NCBI GenBank assembly: GCA_965262305.1
Contig: CBDHEY010000004.1
Location: forward strand, 1,116,001-1,180,000
DNA length: 64,000 nt
Source of the DNA: CBDHEY01 sp965262305
GTDB taxonomy: Bacteria; Pseudomonadota; Gammaproteobacteria; Pseudomonadales; Cellvibrionaceae
Reading direction: 5' to 3'
Shown: one piece after another, positions 1 to 8,341 of the stretch
How positions within the stretch are numbered: the first letter of the stretch is position 1
How the letters are laid out: every line of letters begins with the position of its first letter
Translations under genes and position numbers: made by a program
The notes under the pieces: generated by a model
Told to the model about the DNA's origin: nothing
Database searches by the model: none
The model's input: the letters and a program-made list of their open reading frames with translations, nothing else

Positions 1-38
1 TTTTGAAGAGATAAATTACAAATTTAATTGTTGATATT

Positions 39-704
39 GTGTTTACTGGAATTATAGAAACTATTGGTACTGTTCGATCTTATGAAAAAGTAAGTGGTGA
101 CGTGCGATTGAAAATTGAATCCTCGGAGCTCAATTGGGATGATGTTGCTTTAGGAGATTCTATTGCAACCAACGGTATTTGTTTAACTGTCGTCGAAAAA
201 ATAGAGTCGGGTTTTGTTGCGGATGTATCCCAAGAAACTTTGAGTGTCACCACATTAGCCGATTGGTCCAAAGGAAAGCGTGTCAACCTAGAAAAAGCCT
301 TAATGCCACAATCTCGATTGGGTGGACATATTGTAAGTGGACATGTCGATGGTATTGGTGAGGTTTTAAATCGGGCAAAAGATGCGAGATCAGAGAGGTT
401 TAAGTTTAAACTGCCCAGCTCACTGGAAAAATATGTTGCACAAAAAGGTTCTATTACTATTGATGGAACAAGTTTAACAGTTAATGAAGTTGGGCAAGGT
501 TATTTCACTGTTAATATAGTTCCTCATACTTCGAGAGAGACCGTCATTGGCGACTATAAAGAAGGTACTCAGGTAAATTTAGAAGTCGATATCATTGCCC
601 GCTACTTAGAGAGACTCCTGTTAGGTAAAAAAGATGATGCTGATAAAGCAAAAGAATCTCAATTAACGGCGTCTTTTTTAGCCGAAAATGGATATCTAAA
701 ATAA
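39..704 (+). CDS. ribE: Riboflavin synthase alpha chain
   Basis: Catalyses dismutation of two 6,7-dimethyl-8-ribityllumazine molecules to riboflavin, the last step of the pathway; cytosolic. The 221-residue protein starts with the family hallmark MFTGIIE and consists of two tandem lumazine-binding barrels (about residues 1-97 and 98-195), each with a G-x-S/C-LTV motif (GICLTV near 46, GTSLTV near 143). GTG start; the family's fixed N-terminus leaves little doubt although no strong ribosome site is visible. It opens the run ribE-ribB-ribH-nusB; ribD would usually lie just upstream, outside the window. Confidence 0.95.
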   Translation: MFTGIIETIGTVRSYEKVSGDVRLKIESSELNWDDVALGDSIATNGICLTVVEKIESGFVADVSQETLSVTTLADWSKGKRVNLEKALMPQSRLGGHIVSGHVDGIGEVLNRAKDARSERFKFKLPSSLEKYVAQKGSITIDGTSLTVNEVGQGYFTVNIVPHTSRETVIGDYKEGTQVNLEVDIIARYLERLLLGKKDDADKAKESQLTASFLAENGYLK

Positions 705-767
705 AATTAGTGTTATTCGACTAGATTAAAACTAATTTTCAAGTTAACCGATTAAATGAAGGCCTTT

Positions 768-1898
768 ATGGAACTTAATTCAATTCCAGAAATAATTGAT
801 GACATTCGCCAAGGAAAAATGGTGATCCTTATGGATGACGAAGATCGAGAAAATGAGGGCGATCTTGTTCTCGCAGCTCAGCAAGCTCGACCCGAAGATA
901 TAAACTTCATGGCGAAATACGCTCGCGGTTTAATATGCTTAACACTGAGTGAAGAGCGTTGTAGAAAACTCGATTTACCGTTAATGGTGCGTGAAAACCT
1001 TGCAGCTCATAGTACTAATTTTACTGTATCCATTGAAGCTGCTGAAGGCGTTACTACGGGTATTTCGGCAGCGGATCGCGCGCGAACGGTTAGAGTGGCC
1101 GTGGCGAATGATGCAAAGCCTTCAGATTTGGTTCAGCCAGGTCATATTTTCCCTTTGATGTCGCAAAATGGTGGTGTGCTTAGTCGAGCAGGGCATACGG
1201 AAGCTGGGTGTGATTTAGCGCGTCTAGCAGGCTATGATCCCTCTGCAGTAATTGTTGAGATTATGAACGAAGATGGCTCTATGGCGCGCCGTCCAGAGCT
1301 TGAAAAATTTGCTCACGAGCACGACTTAAAAATTGGAACTATCGCAGATTTAATTGAGTATCGCGCGCTTCATGAAAAAACAATTGAATGTGTTAACGAG
1401 CGCAAAGTGTTAACACAATATGGCGATTTTGTTTTGCGCACCTATCAGTCGAATGCGCAAAATGAAAAGCACTTTGCATTAATAAAGGGAGATATAAACC
1501 CAAAAGAGCCTACACTTGTGCGTGTGCATGTAGCTAGTACAGCGAGAGATGTACTTACAATTCAGCGTCATGAGCAAGATTACATCTCTTGGAATTTTCA
1601 ATCAGCAATGAAGCGAGTTGCTGACGAGGGCTCCGGCGTGTTGGTATTAATTTGCCACAATGAAACAACACAAGAAATTGAAGAGAGCATTGATTGGTTA
1701 ATTTCTGGCAAATTGCGTCGGCCAAAGCAAAACGTTGCTTACAAACAGACAGGTACCGGATCGCAAATTTTGGCGGATCTCGGGGTTAAAAAATTGCGCT
1801 TGATGAGCGCGCCTTTTAAATTTAAAGCGATCTCTGGATTTGGACTGGAAGTCGTAGAATATATTACCAACTCAGAATTTATGGGAGAAAAAGAATAA
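768..1898 (+). CDS. ribB: 3,4-dihydroxy-2-butanone 4-phosphate synthase with degenerate GTP cyclohydrolase II-like domain (RibBX type)
   Basis: The N-terminal half (to about residue 200) is a complete RibB: DDEDRENEGD acidic loop, RAGHTEAGCDLARLAG motif. It makes the four-carbon precursor of lumazine from ribulose 5-phosphate. The C-terminal half (about 205-370) has the RibA fold region but none of the zinc-binding cysteines of the HSECLTGD...RCDCG motif, which a separate ribA at 7415 does have. Such 'RibBX' proteins are known in gammaproteobacteria. I chose the ATG at 768 because GAAGG lies five bases upstream and the family starts M-x-LNSI; an upstream in-frame ATG at 756 would add four residues. 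Its stop overlaps the ribH start by one base. Confidence 0.93.
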   Translation: MELNSIPEIIDDIRQGKMVILMDDEDRENEGDLVLAAQQARPEDINFMAKYARGLICLTLSEERCRKLDLPLMVRENLAAHSTNFTVSIEAAEGVTTGISAADRARTVRVAVANDAKPSDLVQPGHIFPLMSQNGGVLSRAGHTEAGCDLARLAGYDPSAVIVEIMNEDGSMARRPELEKFAHEHDLKIGTIADLIEYRALHEKTIECVNERKVLTQYGDFVLRTYQSNAQNEKHFALIKGDINPKEPTLVRVHVASTARDVLTIQRHEQDYISWNFQSAMKRVADEGSGVLVLICHNETTQEIEESIDWLISGKLRRPKQNVAYKQTGTGSQILADLGVKKLRLMSAPFKFKAISGFGLEVVEYITNSEFMGEKE

Positions 1899-2365
1899 TG
1901 GCGATCAAAGTCATCGAAGGTAACTTCAAAAATGTTACAGGAAAATATTGCTTATTGGTTAGTCGCTGGAATAGCTTCGTTGTTGAACATCTTAAAGACG
2001 GGGCAATTGACACTTTAAAGCGAGAAGGCATTGAAGAAGAAAACATTGAAGTGGTTTACGCTCCTGGTGCTTTTGAGTTTCCTTTAGCTGCAAAGAAAAT
2101 AGCGGAAACAAAAAGATACGATGCAATTATCGCTCTTGGTGCAGTTATTCGTGGTGGTACACCCCATTTTGATTATGTTGCTGGAGAGTGCACAAAAGGA
2201 CTTGCCCAGGTTTCTTTGGATAAAGGATTGCCAATTACTTTTGGTGTTCTTACTGTAGATTCTATTGAGCAAGCCATTGAGCGATCGGGAACCAAAGCTG
2301 GCAATAAAGGTGCTGAGGCTGCTCATACCGCCCTGGAAATGGTGTCATTGCTAAGTAATCTATAA
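1898..2365 (+). CDS. ribH: 6,7-dimethyl-8-ribityllumazine synthase
   Basis: Condenses the RibB product with the pyrimidine intermediate to give lumazine, the substrate of RibE. The 155-residue protein shows the family's VSRWNSF N-terminal substrate loop, the APGAFEFPLAAK motif and ALGAVIRGGTPHFDYV with the catalytic histidine. Length is normal. ATG overlaps the last base of the ribB stop, so the two are translationally coupled; nusB follows 49 bases later. Confidence 0.96.
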   Translation: MAIKVIEGNFKNVTGKYCLLVSRWNSFVVEHLKDGAIDTLKREGIEEENIEVVYAPGAFEFPLAAKKIAETKRYDAIIALGAVIRGGTPHFDYVAGECTKGLAQVSLDKGLPITFGVLTVDSIEQAIERSGTKAGNKGAEAAHTALEMVSLLSNL

Positions 2366-2414
2366 TCTTTAGTCATTTTATTAGTCCCTATAAGAGTTTA
2401 AGTCATTTTTTATT

Positions 2415-2849
2415 ATGAAAGTAAGTGCAGCAACCCGTAGCAGAGCGCGCCATTATGCAATGCAGGCGATTTATCAATGGCAAATGGCGGGTAATCCTAT
2501 GTCTACCATTAAAGCCGAGTTTCATACCGATAACGATATGTCGAAAGTTGACGTGGAATATTTTCACGAGCTTGCCGACGGGGTGGTTGAGGAATCGGTT
2601 GAGCTAGACGAAATGTTTTCCCCCTACCTAACCTCAGCAAAACTTAAAGAGTTAGATCCTGTGACACGAGCGTTATTGCGTATGTCTTGTTATGAGTTTA
2701 AATCTCGAATAGATGTGCCTTACCGAGTAGTGATTAATGAATCTGTAAATTTGGCGAAGAAATTTGGTGCTGAAGATAGCCACAAGTTTATCAATGGTGT
2801 GCTTGATAAAGTTGCTGCAAAAGCCCGAGCTATTGAATTTTCAAAATAA
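2415..2849 (+). CDS. nusB: Transcription antitermination factor NusB
   Basis: RNA-binding antitermination factor that, with S10 (NusE), binds boxA of rRNA transcripts. The 144-residue all-helical protein has the typical start (SRARHYAMQAIYQWQ), the central DPVTRALLRMSCYEF segment and the VPYRVVINESVNLAKKFG...HKFINGVLDK motif. Standard gammaproteobacterial position after ribH. The usual next gene thiL is displaced: a convergent transporter gene begins six bases after the stop. Confidence 0.95.
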   Translation: MKVSAATRSRARHYAMQAIYQWQMAGNPMSTIKAEFHTDNDMSKVDVEYFHELADGVVEESVELDEMFSPYLTSAKLKELDPVTRALLRMSCYEFKSRIDVPYRVVINESVNLAKKFGAEDSHKFINGVLDKVAAKARAIEFSK

Positions 2850-2854
2850 TAATA

Positions 2855-4468
2855 TTATCGGCTAATTAACACGCCAATCACTATTAGTAGCCCAAACCAT
2901 ATCACTAGTGCGAATGACCAGTACAGCCAATTTTTTTCCCAATGCGTGACTGGTTTATGCCAAATTATTTTTTCCCTCTGCAGATGAGTACAAGTCACCG
3001 CGATTAGTACAGCAGTGACAAAACCAAAAACATTCCACCAAAGCCAGGAGACCGAAGGTGCGTATAACCACAAAAGTCCGTTTAGTGTTATTCCGCATGC
3101 AAGACCGAGTAGGGCTGCTCTTCCCCGGACGCCCTGAGTAAATAGTCCAATCAAAAACACCGCTAGCACAGGACCGTTTGCTAGAGATCCGATCTTATTT
3201 ATTGCTTCTAATACTGTTGGCGCAATATCATCAACTAAAAATGCTAAAGCAATTGTCACGATTCCCCAAAAAACCGTAGTCGCTCGAGCTAACCAAAGTT
3301 CCTGAGATAATGATATTTTTTGTTTTAAAGCTGGACGAACGAAATCCTCCATGGTTGTTGCGCTCATTGAATTTAAAACAGAATCTAGTGATGACATGGC
3401 CGCAGCGAAAAGCGCTACTAAAGCTAGACCAACCAACCCAACGGGAAGCGTCGTAATCATATAAATCGGTACTGCTAGGTTATAGTTAGGTGAGGAACTT
3501 CCATTTACAAACAAGAGTGAAGTAAATTCATTTGAGTTGGAAGCTAGCCATGCAATTCCAACACCTACAAAACAATAAAGCAAAACCAACGGGAAGCGAA
3601 AGAAACCATTAATAACAAGTGTCAGGTTTGTCGCGTTAATATCTTTAGTGCAGAGCTCGCGTTGGACTTGGCTTTGGTCACAACCGTAATAAGCGAGATA
3701 GAGAAAAAAGCCGCCAAAAAGCATTGGCCAAAAGGCAAAGGTTTCTCCATCAGTAATGCCATTAGCGCTTAGGTTTATGACCGCTCTTCTCTCCGTGCCG
3801 AGGCTATCAAGCATGGGAAACAATCCGCCAGCATCATGAATTAGTAGTGCTAAAAGCATTATTAGAATAGTGACCAATATTGCCATTTGGATAATATCGC
3901 TATATATCACGCCTTTTATTCCACCTATTGTGTCATACACAACGGTAATCACTGCCAGTAATACAACGGCACCGAAAAAACCAACGCCTGTTAGCAAATC
4001 AACCACTAAAGCAATACCATAAACCGTAACCGCGGTAGCAAATGCTCTGACAAAGAGAAATAATAATGAAAGTGTGACACGTGTATTTCGATCGAATCGT
4101 TGCTCTAAGAATGTATAGATAGATATAAGTTGCAATTGGCGAAAAACCGGCATGACAAAGAGCATTAGAAATATCATCGCCAGTGGCAGTGCAAATTCAT
4201 ATTGAAGCCAATTAAGCCCTCCGCCAACTGTAAATGCGACAAAAGCTGGAGCGCCCAAAATACTATTGGTGGAGCATTGAGTAGCCATTACAGATATTGC
4301 TGCTGGCCAAGCTCCAAGTTTTCTGCCCGCAACATAATAGTCTTCGTTAGTCTCTTGTTTTCGGCCCAGGTAGACAATAAATAAAAGTAAAGCGACCAGG
4401 TAGGAAAAAATGACAACCCAATCTAGCCAGGCTACAGATAAAGTATTATTTGAGCTGTTGTTTAGCAT
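2855..4468 (-). CDS. Sodium:solute symporter family transporter, substrate unknown
   Basis: Integral inner-membrane protein of 537 residues with about 13 hydrophobic segments and the SSS family signature region (YDTIGGIKGVIYSDIIQ near 175, SSLDSVLNSMSATTMEDF near 370). Members move sugars, inositol, sialic acid or carboxylates with sodium; the substrate cannot be read from the sequence. It is on the reverse strand, convergent with nusB, and stands between nusB and thiL, genes that are usually adjacent, so it looks like an insertion into the conserved rib-nusB-thiL order. A 680-base region lies upstream of its start. Confidence 0.85.
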   Translation of the reverse strand: MLNNSSNNTLSVAWLDWVVIFSYLVALLLFIVYLGRKQETNEDYYVAGRKLGAWPAAISVMATQCSTNSILGAPAFVAFTVGGGLNWLQYEFALPLAMIFLMLFVMPVFRQLQLISIYTFLEQRFDRNTRVTLSLLFLFVRAFATAVTVYGIALVVDLLTGVGFFGAVVLLAVITVVYDTIGGIKGVIYSDIIQMAILVTILIMLLALLIHDAGGLFPMLDSLGTERRAVINLSANGITDGETFAFWPMLFGGFFLYLAYYGCDQSQVQRELCTKDINATNLTLVINGFFRFPLVLLYCFVGVGIAWLASNSNEFTSLLFVNGSSSPNYNLAVPIYMITTLPVGLVGLALVALFAAAMSSLDSVLNSMSATTMEDFVRPALKQKISLSQELWLARATTVFWGIVTIALAFLVDDIAPTVLEAINKIGSLANGPVLAVFLIGLFTQGVRGRAALLGLACGITLNGLLWLYAPSVSWLWWNVFGFVTAVLIAVTCTHLQREKIIWHKPVTHWEKNWLYWSFALVIWFGLLIVIGVLISR

Positions 4469-5146
4469 TGAGTTTTCTATATGCAGATTGATAATCTACT
4501 CATGACCTTGCATCAAGTTGAACTTATTGTCAAACCACGCCAAACTTTGATCGCTAACTAAGTTTTGGGTTTTTCTACCGATCTAAATAATCGGTTCTAA
4601 ATATACCTAACGTCTTAATAGATAAGACACAATGGGGCTTATCCCAGCAATAACATGTTAATTGTATGCATGTTTTTTGATATGCATCACAATTCAAGTG
4701 TAAGTGATTATTTTTCCCGAAGATGTGATTATTTTTAATGGCTAAAAGAGTAGCCTAGATTTCGATTATTAGGCTGTGACTCAAAAAATTGATTTAATTT
4801 GCTAGGTAACTGATGCGTTTTTAATGCGTACCAAAGGATTTATTAGCTCTGAACTTGTGAAAGCTTTGATTGGCTAAATAAGTGAATGCATATCGCCAAT
4901 TTAAGATAATCTGATGTATCGGCGCTGAAGTGATTAGTATCAACTGTAAGACGTTGTCACGATTGTTATAAGCAACCTGCGTGAAGGGAGAAATCCCTTC
5001 TCTTTGGGGCGAAACTCGCCCCACTTTTTTACTTTGAAAACGATTAAAATTTGAATTGGTTTAATTTTACGTTCCGTAAGATGCCAGTAAATATACTTTT
5101 ATTGCCTGTAAAGGTATGATTCGATCCTATATTTCCGTAACTGTCA
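4469..5146. other. Intergenic region of about 680 bp between divergent symporter and thiL genes
   Basis: No convincing coding frame. It must hold the symporter promoter (reverse) and the thiL promoter (forward). A GAAA-loop hairpin (4983-5000) and a strong intrinsic terminator (5005-5030) are the only clear structures; a weaker hairpin AGCCTA/TAGGCT lies around 4751-4775. Confidence 0.6.
5005..5030 (+). terminator. Intrinsic terminator upstream of thiL
   Basis: Eight-base-pair stem TGGGGCGA/TCGCCCCA with a three-base loop, followed by six T. Immediately upstream (4983-5000) is a second hairpin GAAGGGA-GAAA-TCCCTTC. No gene ends here on the plus strand, so it terminates either an unannotated small RNA or a thiL leader. 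Confidence 0.75.
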
Positions 5147-6109
5147 TTGGTTTTACCTTTGAATGAATTCGAGCTGATTAAAGCTTATTTTACTCAGGAT
5201 TCTCAAGATTTAAGCGTTCTTGTGGGCGTCGGTGATGATTGTGCCGTACTAGATGTTCCTGTGGGTCAAAATTTGGCCATATCAATAGATACGCTTGTTG
5301 AAGGTGTCCATTTTCCCTCAGGTGCGAAAGCCAGTGATATAGCCCAAAGAGCACTCTGTGTTGCAGTGAGTGATTTAGCTGCCATGGGAGCTAAACCTAT
5401 GTGGTACACCTTGGCTTTGACGTTACCGAACATGGATGAAGACTGGCTCAAAGGTTTCAGCGATGGGCTTGCCGTTGCTTCAACGGAGTTGGGTGTTAAG
5501 TTGGTTGGCGGAGATACGACGCGAGGACCGCTATGTATTTCTGTTCAAGTGCACGGTCTAGTGCGAGAGAAAGGTTTGACCCGCGATAAAGCACAAGATG
5601 GTGACCTTGTTTTCGTAACGGGACCTCTCGGTGATGGCGCAGCTGCACTTGAAGCTATACTCTCGAAGCCGGAACTCAATGAGAAGGATAATGCTTATTT
5701 ACACGACCGCTTTTATAGGCCCCAGCCTAAATTGGCCGAGGGAATGGCAATAGTTGGTATTGCTAGCTCGGCGATTGATATTTCGGATGGTTTGCTTGCA
5801 GACCTCGGTCATATTGCTAAGTCGAGTAGATTAGGAGCAAATGTAAACATTGAGCAACTCCCCTTTTCCAATGCTGCCAAACGAAACTTTGATCAAGGTT
5901 CTCTCGTCAGTTGGGCTCTTTCAGGCGGAGATGATTACCAAATTTGTTTTACTGTGCCACCAGAAAAAAAGTTTCAACTACTTGATCTTGCCGAAAAAAA
6001 CCGCTTTAGTTTTTATGAGATAGGGGCTATGACATTAAGCAAAGAAGTTTGTTGTTTAGAGCATGGTAAGCCTTTCGAATCAGCGGCAAAAGGCTTTCAG
6101 CACTTTTAA
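5147..6109 (+). CDS. thiL: Thiamine-monophosphate kinase
   Basis: Phosphorylates thiamine monophosphate to the coenzyme thiamine diphosphate. The 320-residue protein carries the ATP/Mg site VGDDCAVLD near residue 26, SIDTLVEGVHF near 47, the AVSDLAAMGA helix, GGDTTRG and, late, ISDGLLADLGHI and ALSGGDDYQICFT; all family motifs are intact. No ATG fits: the start is TTG at 5147 or TTG at 5159 (giving L-NEFELI, closer to the family's usual N-terminus). First gene of the thiL-pgpA-protease run. Confidence 0.93.
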   Translation: MVLPLNEFELIKAYFTQDSQDLSVLVGVGDDCAVLDVPVGQNLAISIDTLVEGVHFPSGAKASDIAQRALCVAVSDLAAMGAKPMWYTLALTLPNMDEDWLKGFSDGLAVASTELGVKLVGGDTTRGPLCISVQVHGLVREKGLTRDKAQDGDLVFVTGPLGDGAAALEAILSKPELNEKDNAYLHDRFYRPQPKLAEGMAIVGIASSAIDISDGLLADLGHIAKSSRLGANVNIEQLPFSNAAKRNFDQGSLVSWALSGGDDYQICFTVPPEKKFQLLDLAEKNRFSFYEIGAMTLSKEVCCLEHGKPFESAAKGFQHF

Positions 6110-6132
6110 TTTGTAAATAGTGAGATCTGGTT

Positions 6133-6624
6133 TTGAAGAAGCCCATAAAGATAGATAATCCGAGTCAAATTTTTAAATCACCGAGTATGTTTTTGGCATT
6201 TGGGTTTGGATCCGGGTTATCTCCAATTACACCAGGCACCGTTGGTACTCTTGCTTCCATTCCTGTTTATTTGATGATGGTTCAGTTCAATTGGTTGGTT
6301 TATGGACTGATTACTTTTGCTGCAGCCGTTGTCGGGGTGTTTATATGTGGCGCGGTAGCTAAGAAATTGGGTGTGCCAGATCATTCAGGCATTGTTTGGG
6401 ACGAGTTTGTTGGCTTCTGGATTACTATGATGTTTGTACCTTTTTCTTGGACTTGGATTTTGGTTGGATTTCTTCTTTTTAGGTTCTTCGACATGGTTAA
6501 ACCCTGGCCCATATCACTTGCAGATAAACATATTCATGGAGGATTTGGTATTATGTTTGATGATGTTCTTGCAGGATTTGCTGCCTTAGGAGCGTTGCAA
6601 CTCATAATATGGTGGTTTGTGTGA
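6133..6624 (+). CDS. pgpA: Phosphatidylglycerophosphatase A
   Basis: Inner-membrane phosphatase producing phosphatidylglycerol from its phosphate. The 163-residue protein has four hydrophobic stretches and the PgpA motifs FGSGLSPITPGTVGTLASIP near residue 24 and IVWDEFVGFW near 93, plus a C-terminal FDDVLAG. TTG start at 6133 gives the MKKP N-terminus. The 3' end overlaps the next gene. Confidence 0.93.
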   Translation: MKKPIKIDNPSQIFKSPSMFLAFGFGSGLSPITPGTVGTLASIPVYLMMVQFNWLVYGLITFAAAVVGVFICGAVAKKLGVPDHSGIVWDEFVGFWITMMFVPFSWTWILVGFLLFRFFDMVKPWPISLADKHIHGGFGIMFDDVLAGFAALGALQLIIWWFV

Positions 6625-7268
6625 AAAGCAATTTTAACCGTTTATTATACGTATTTATCTTACTTGCTCTCTCTCAGGAGTTAATCGCGCTTGATGTTAT
6701 TGTAAAAGGTTTGACTAAAAATAGTGCTGTTATTGAGGTAAATGGGCAACAAAGATTGTTGCGTGTGGGAAAAACTTCTCCCGAAGGTATTACGCTACTA
6801 GCAGCGGATTCAAAAAAAGCAGAAATAGAATACGAAGGCAAAAAAAAGACCCTATATCTTAATAAGCGGATCGGCGCCCAGTATGCTGCTCCGGAAGTTA
6901 ATGAAGTTCGTTTGCTTTCCACTCATGGAGATCACTTTATTGGTAGCGGTAGAATTAACAATCGATCCGCATCGTTTATGGTCGATACTGGGGCGACAAA
7001 TGTGGCGATGAATTCAAAAGTTGCTAAATCTTTGGGTATTGACTATTTAAAAGGTGATGTAACTGCGGTATCAACAGCAAATGGTGTTGTAAAAGCTTAT
7101 AACATTAGCTTGAAAAACGTTACGGTCGGCAGCATCTCACTAAATAATGTGAAGGCATCCGTAATGGAGGGTGATTTTCCTGAAATAATTTTACTCGGTA
7201 ACTCGTTCCTTAGTCGCCTGGAATATCGCGTAGAGGGAAATATGATGTTGCTAAAGCAAAAGTTTTGA
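6609..7268 (+). CDS. Retropepsin-like (clan AA) aspartic protease, periplasmic or membrane-anchored
   Basis: A 219-residue protein with an N-terminal hydrophobic signal/anchor (about residues 11-28) followed by a clan AA aspartic protease domain: FMVDTGATNVAMNS with catalytic Asp near 126, and the second-half ILLGNSFL motif near 196. It matches the bacterial TIGR02281-type retropepsin-like family, single-domain enzymes that would dimerise; substrates are unknown. It overlaps pgpA by 16 bases if the ATG at 6609 is used; a GTG at 6621 forming a GTGA overlap with the pgpA stop is an equally plausible start. Confidence 0.75.
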   Translation: MVVCVKSNFNRLLYVFILLALSQELIALDVIVKGLTKNSAVIEVNGQQRLLRVGKTSPEGITLLAADSKKAEIEYEGKKKTLYLNKRIGAQYAAPEVNEVRLLSTHGDHFIGSGRINNRSASFMVDTGATNVAMNSKVAKSLGIDYLKGDVTAVSTANGVVKAYNISLKNVTVGSISLNNVKASVMEGDFPEIILLGNSFLSRLEYRVEGNMMLLKQKF

Positions 7269-7414
7269 TTGAAACTTTCCCTTTATTTTAAGTATTTTTA
7301 AACGCAAATCGAAGCGTGCTTTTGCCTATCACCGTCACAGCTGCCAATCTTGTTGTTGTGATATCAAACAATTTTATTTTTATTATTTCTAGATTTTTTC
7401 TAAAGGTTGGTTAA

Positions 7415-8014
7415 GTGGCGGTTACCTACGTCGAATCATCGAAATTACCTACTTCCTGGGGCATGTTTGCAATGCACGGATTTGTCGATACTGCTTCAGA
7501 CAAGGAGCATGTGGTATTGAGTATGGGAGATCTTTCTCAAGACTCTCCTTTATTAGTGCGCATCCATTCTGAGTGTTTGACGGGAGATGCACTATTTAGT
7601 CTGCGATGCGATTGCGGAGCACAACTACAGTCAGCACTGCATAAAATTGCACTGGAAGGCAGAGGTGCAGTGTTTTATCTGAGACAAGAAGGTAGAGGGA
7701 TTGGATTACTTAATAAAATTCGAGCTTATAATCTTCAGGATAAGGGCGCAGATACGGTTGAAGCAAATGCGAAACTTGGATTTGGCGCTGACCTCCGCGA
7801 TTATTCTATTTTAAAGCCAATGTTCGAGCATTTTGGAATCAAAAAGGTTAACCTTCTTACGAATAACCCCAAGAAAATATCAGCTTTAGAGTCCTTGGGA
7901 GTTGAGGTTAGTCAGCGTATTTCTCACGAAACTGGGCGCAACCCTCACAACATTAATTATCTTGATACTAAAAAAGGTAAGCTCGGCCATATGCTTAACA
8001 GTGCCGACGATTGA
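7415..8014 (+). CDS. ribA: GTP cyclohydrolase II
   Basis: Opens riboflavin synthesis by converting GTP to the pyrimidine diaminohydroxy intermediate. 199 residues, the normal stand-alone RibA length, with the zinc site HSECLTGDALFSLRCDCG (Cys54, Cys65, Cys67), the LRQEGRGIGLLNKIRAY loop and the LLTNNPKKISAL motif. This intact enzyme supplies the activity missing from the RibB C-terminal domain at 768-1898. GTG start at 7415 reads VAVTYVESS. A B12 riboswitch follows downstream. Confidence 0.95.
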   Translation: MAVTYVESSKLPTSWGMFAMHGFVDTASDKEHVVLSMGDLSQDSPLLVRIHSECLTGDALFSLRCDCGAQLQSALHKIALEGRGAVFYLRQEGRGIGLLNKIRAYNLQDKGADTVEANAKLGFGADLRDYSILKPMFEHFGIKKVNLLTNNPKKISALESLGVEVSQRISHETGRNPHNINYLDTKKGKLGHMLNSADD

Positions 8015-8065
8015 CTTTACGACTCCTCACCTATAAAGTTCGCGCCCTACATTGGGTTCTTTAGA

Positions 8066-8213
8066 TTGCCTACCTGTTTTCTATCGATTAAATGGGAAGT
8101 GAGTGAAATGCTTACACTGCCCCCGCAACGGTAAATCAGTAAAACGCTGATAAGTCCGACACCAGCCTTATGTAGTTGCGTACGATGTAGCGGAGGGCTA
8201 CTATCCAAGGCAA
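8066..8213 (+). promoter_or_regulatory. Cobalamin (adenosylcobalamin) riboswitch
   Basis: The stretch carries the conserved B12-box arrangement: GGGAA near 8094, GTGAAAT, then CCCGCAAC-GGTAA near 8121-8133, AGTCCGACACCAGCC near 8153-8166. A closing helix TTGCCT (8066-8071) with AGGCAA (8208-8213) encloses it. It precedes the btuB-like receptor gene, as in many gammaproteobacteria, and is expected to switch the transport and salvage genes off when B12 is plentiful. An 11-bp hairpin (8235-8260, two G-U pairs) just downstream may be part of the expression platform; it lacks a T-run, so control could be at translation. Confidence 0.9.
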
Positions 8214-8341
8214 GTCATGAATTCGCTCTTAATACACTGAAAATGTTGTCGTTTTCGGTGTGATGTTTGGCGAAAGCTCTTTCCTTGTTTCCCTTCGCTC
8301 TAGCTCTATTTCTTTTTTTATATTGAGTTGAGAGAACTGAT

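Noticed and set aside
1..767. FMN riboswitch upstream of rib genes
   Set aside because: No RFN-element motifs are seen in the visible spacers.
4821..5024. Reverse-strand 67-codon frame upstream of the symporter
   Set aside because: It runs through the double hairpin/terminator and has no recognisable protein character.
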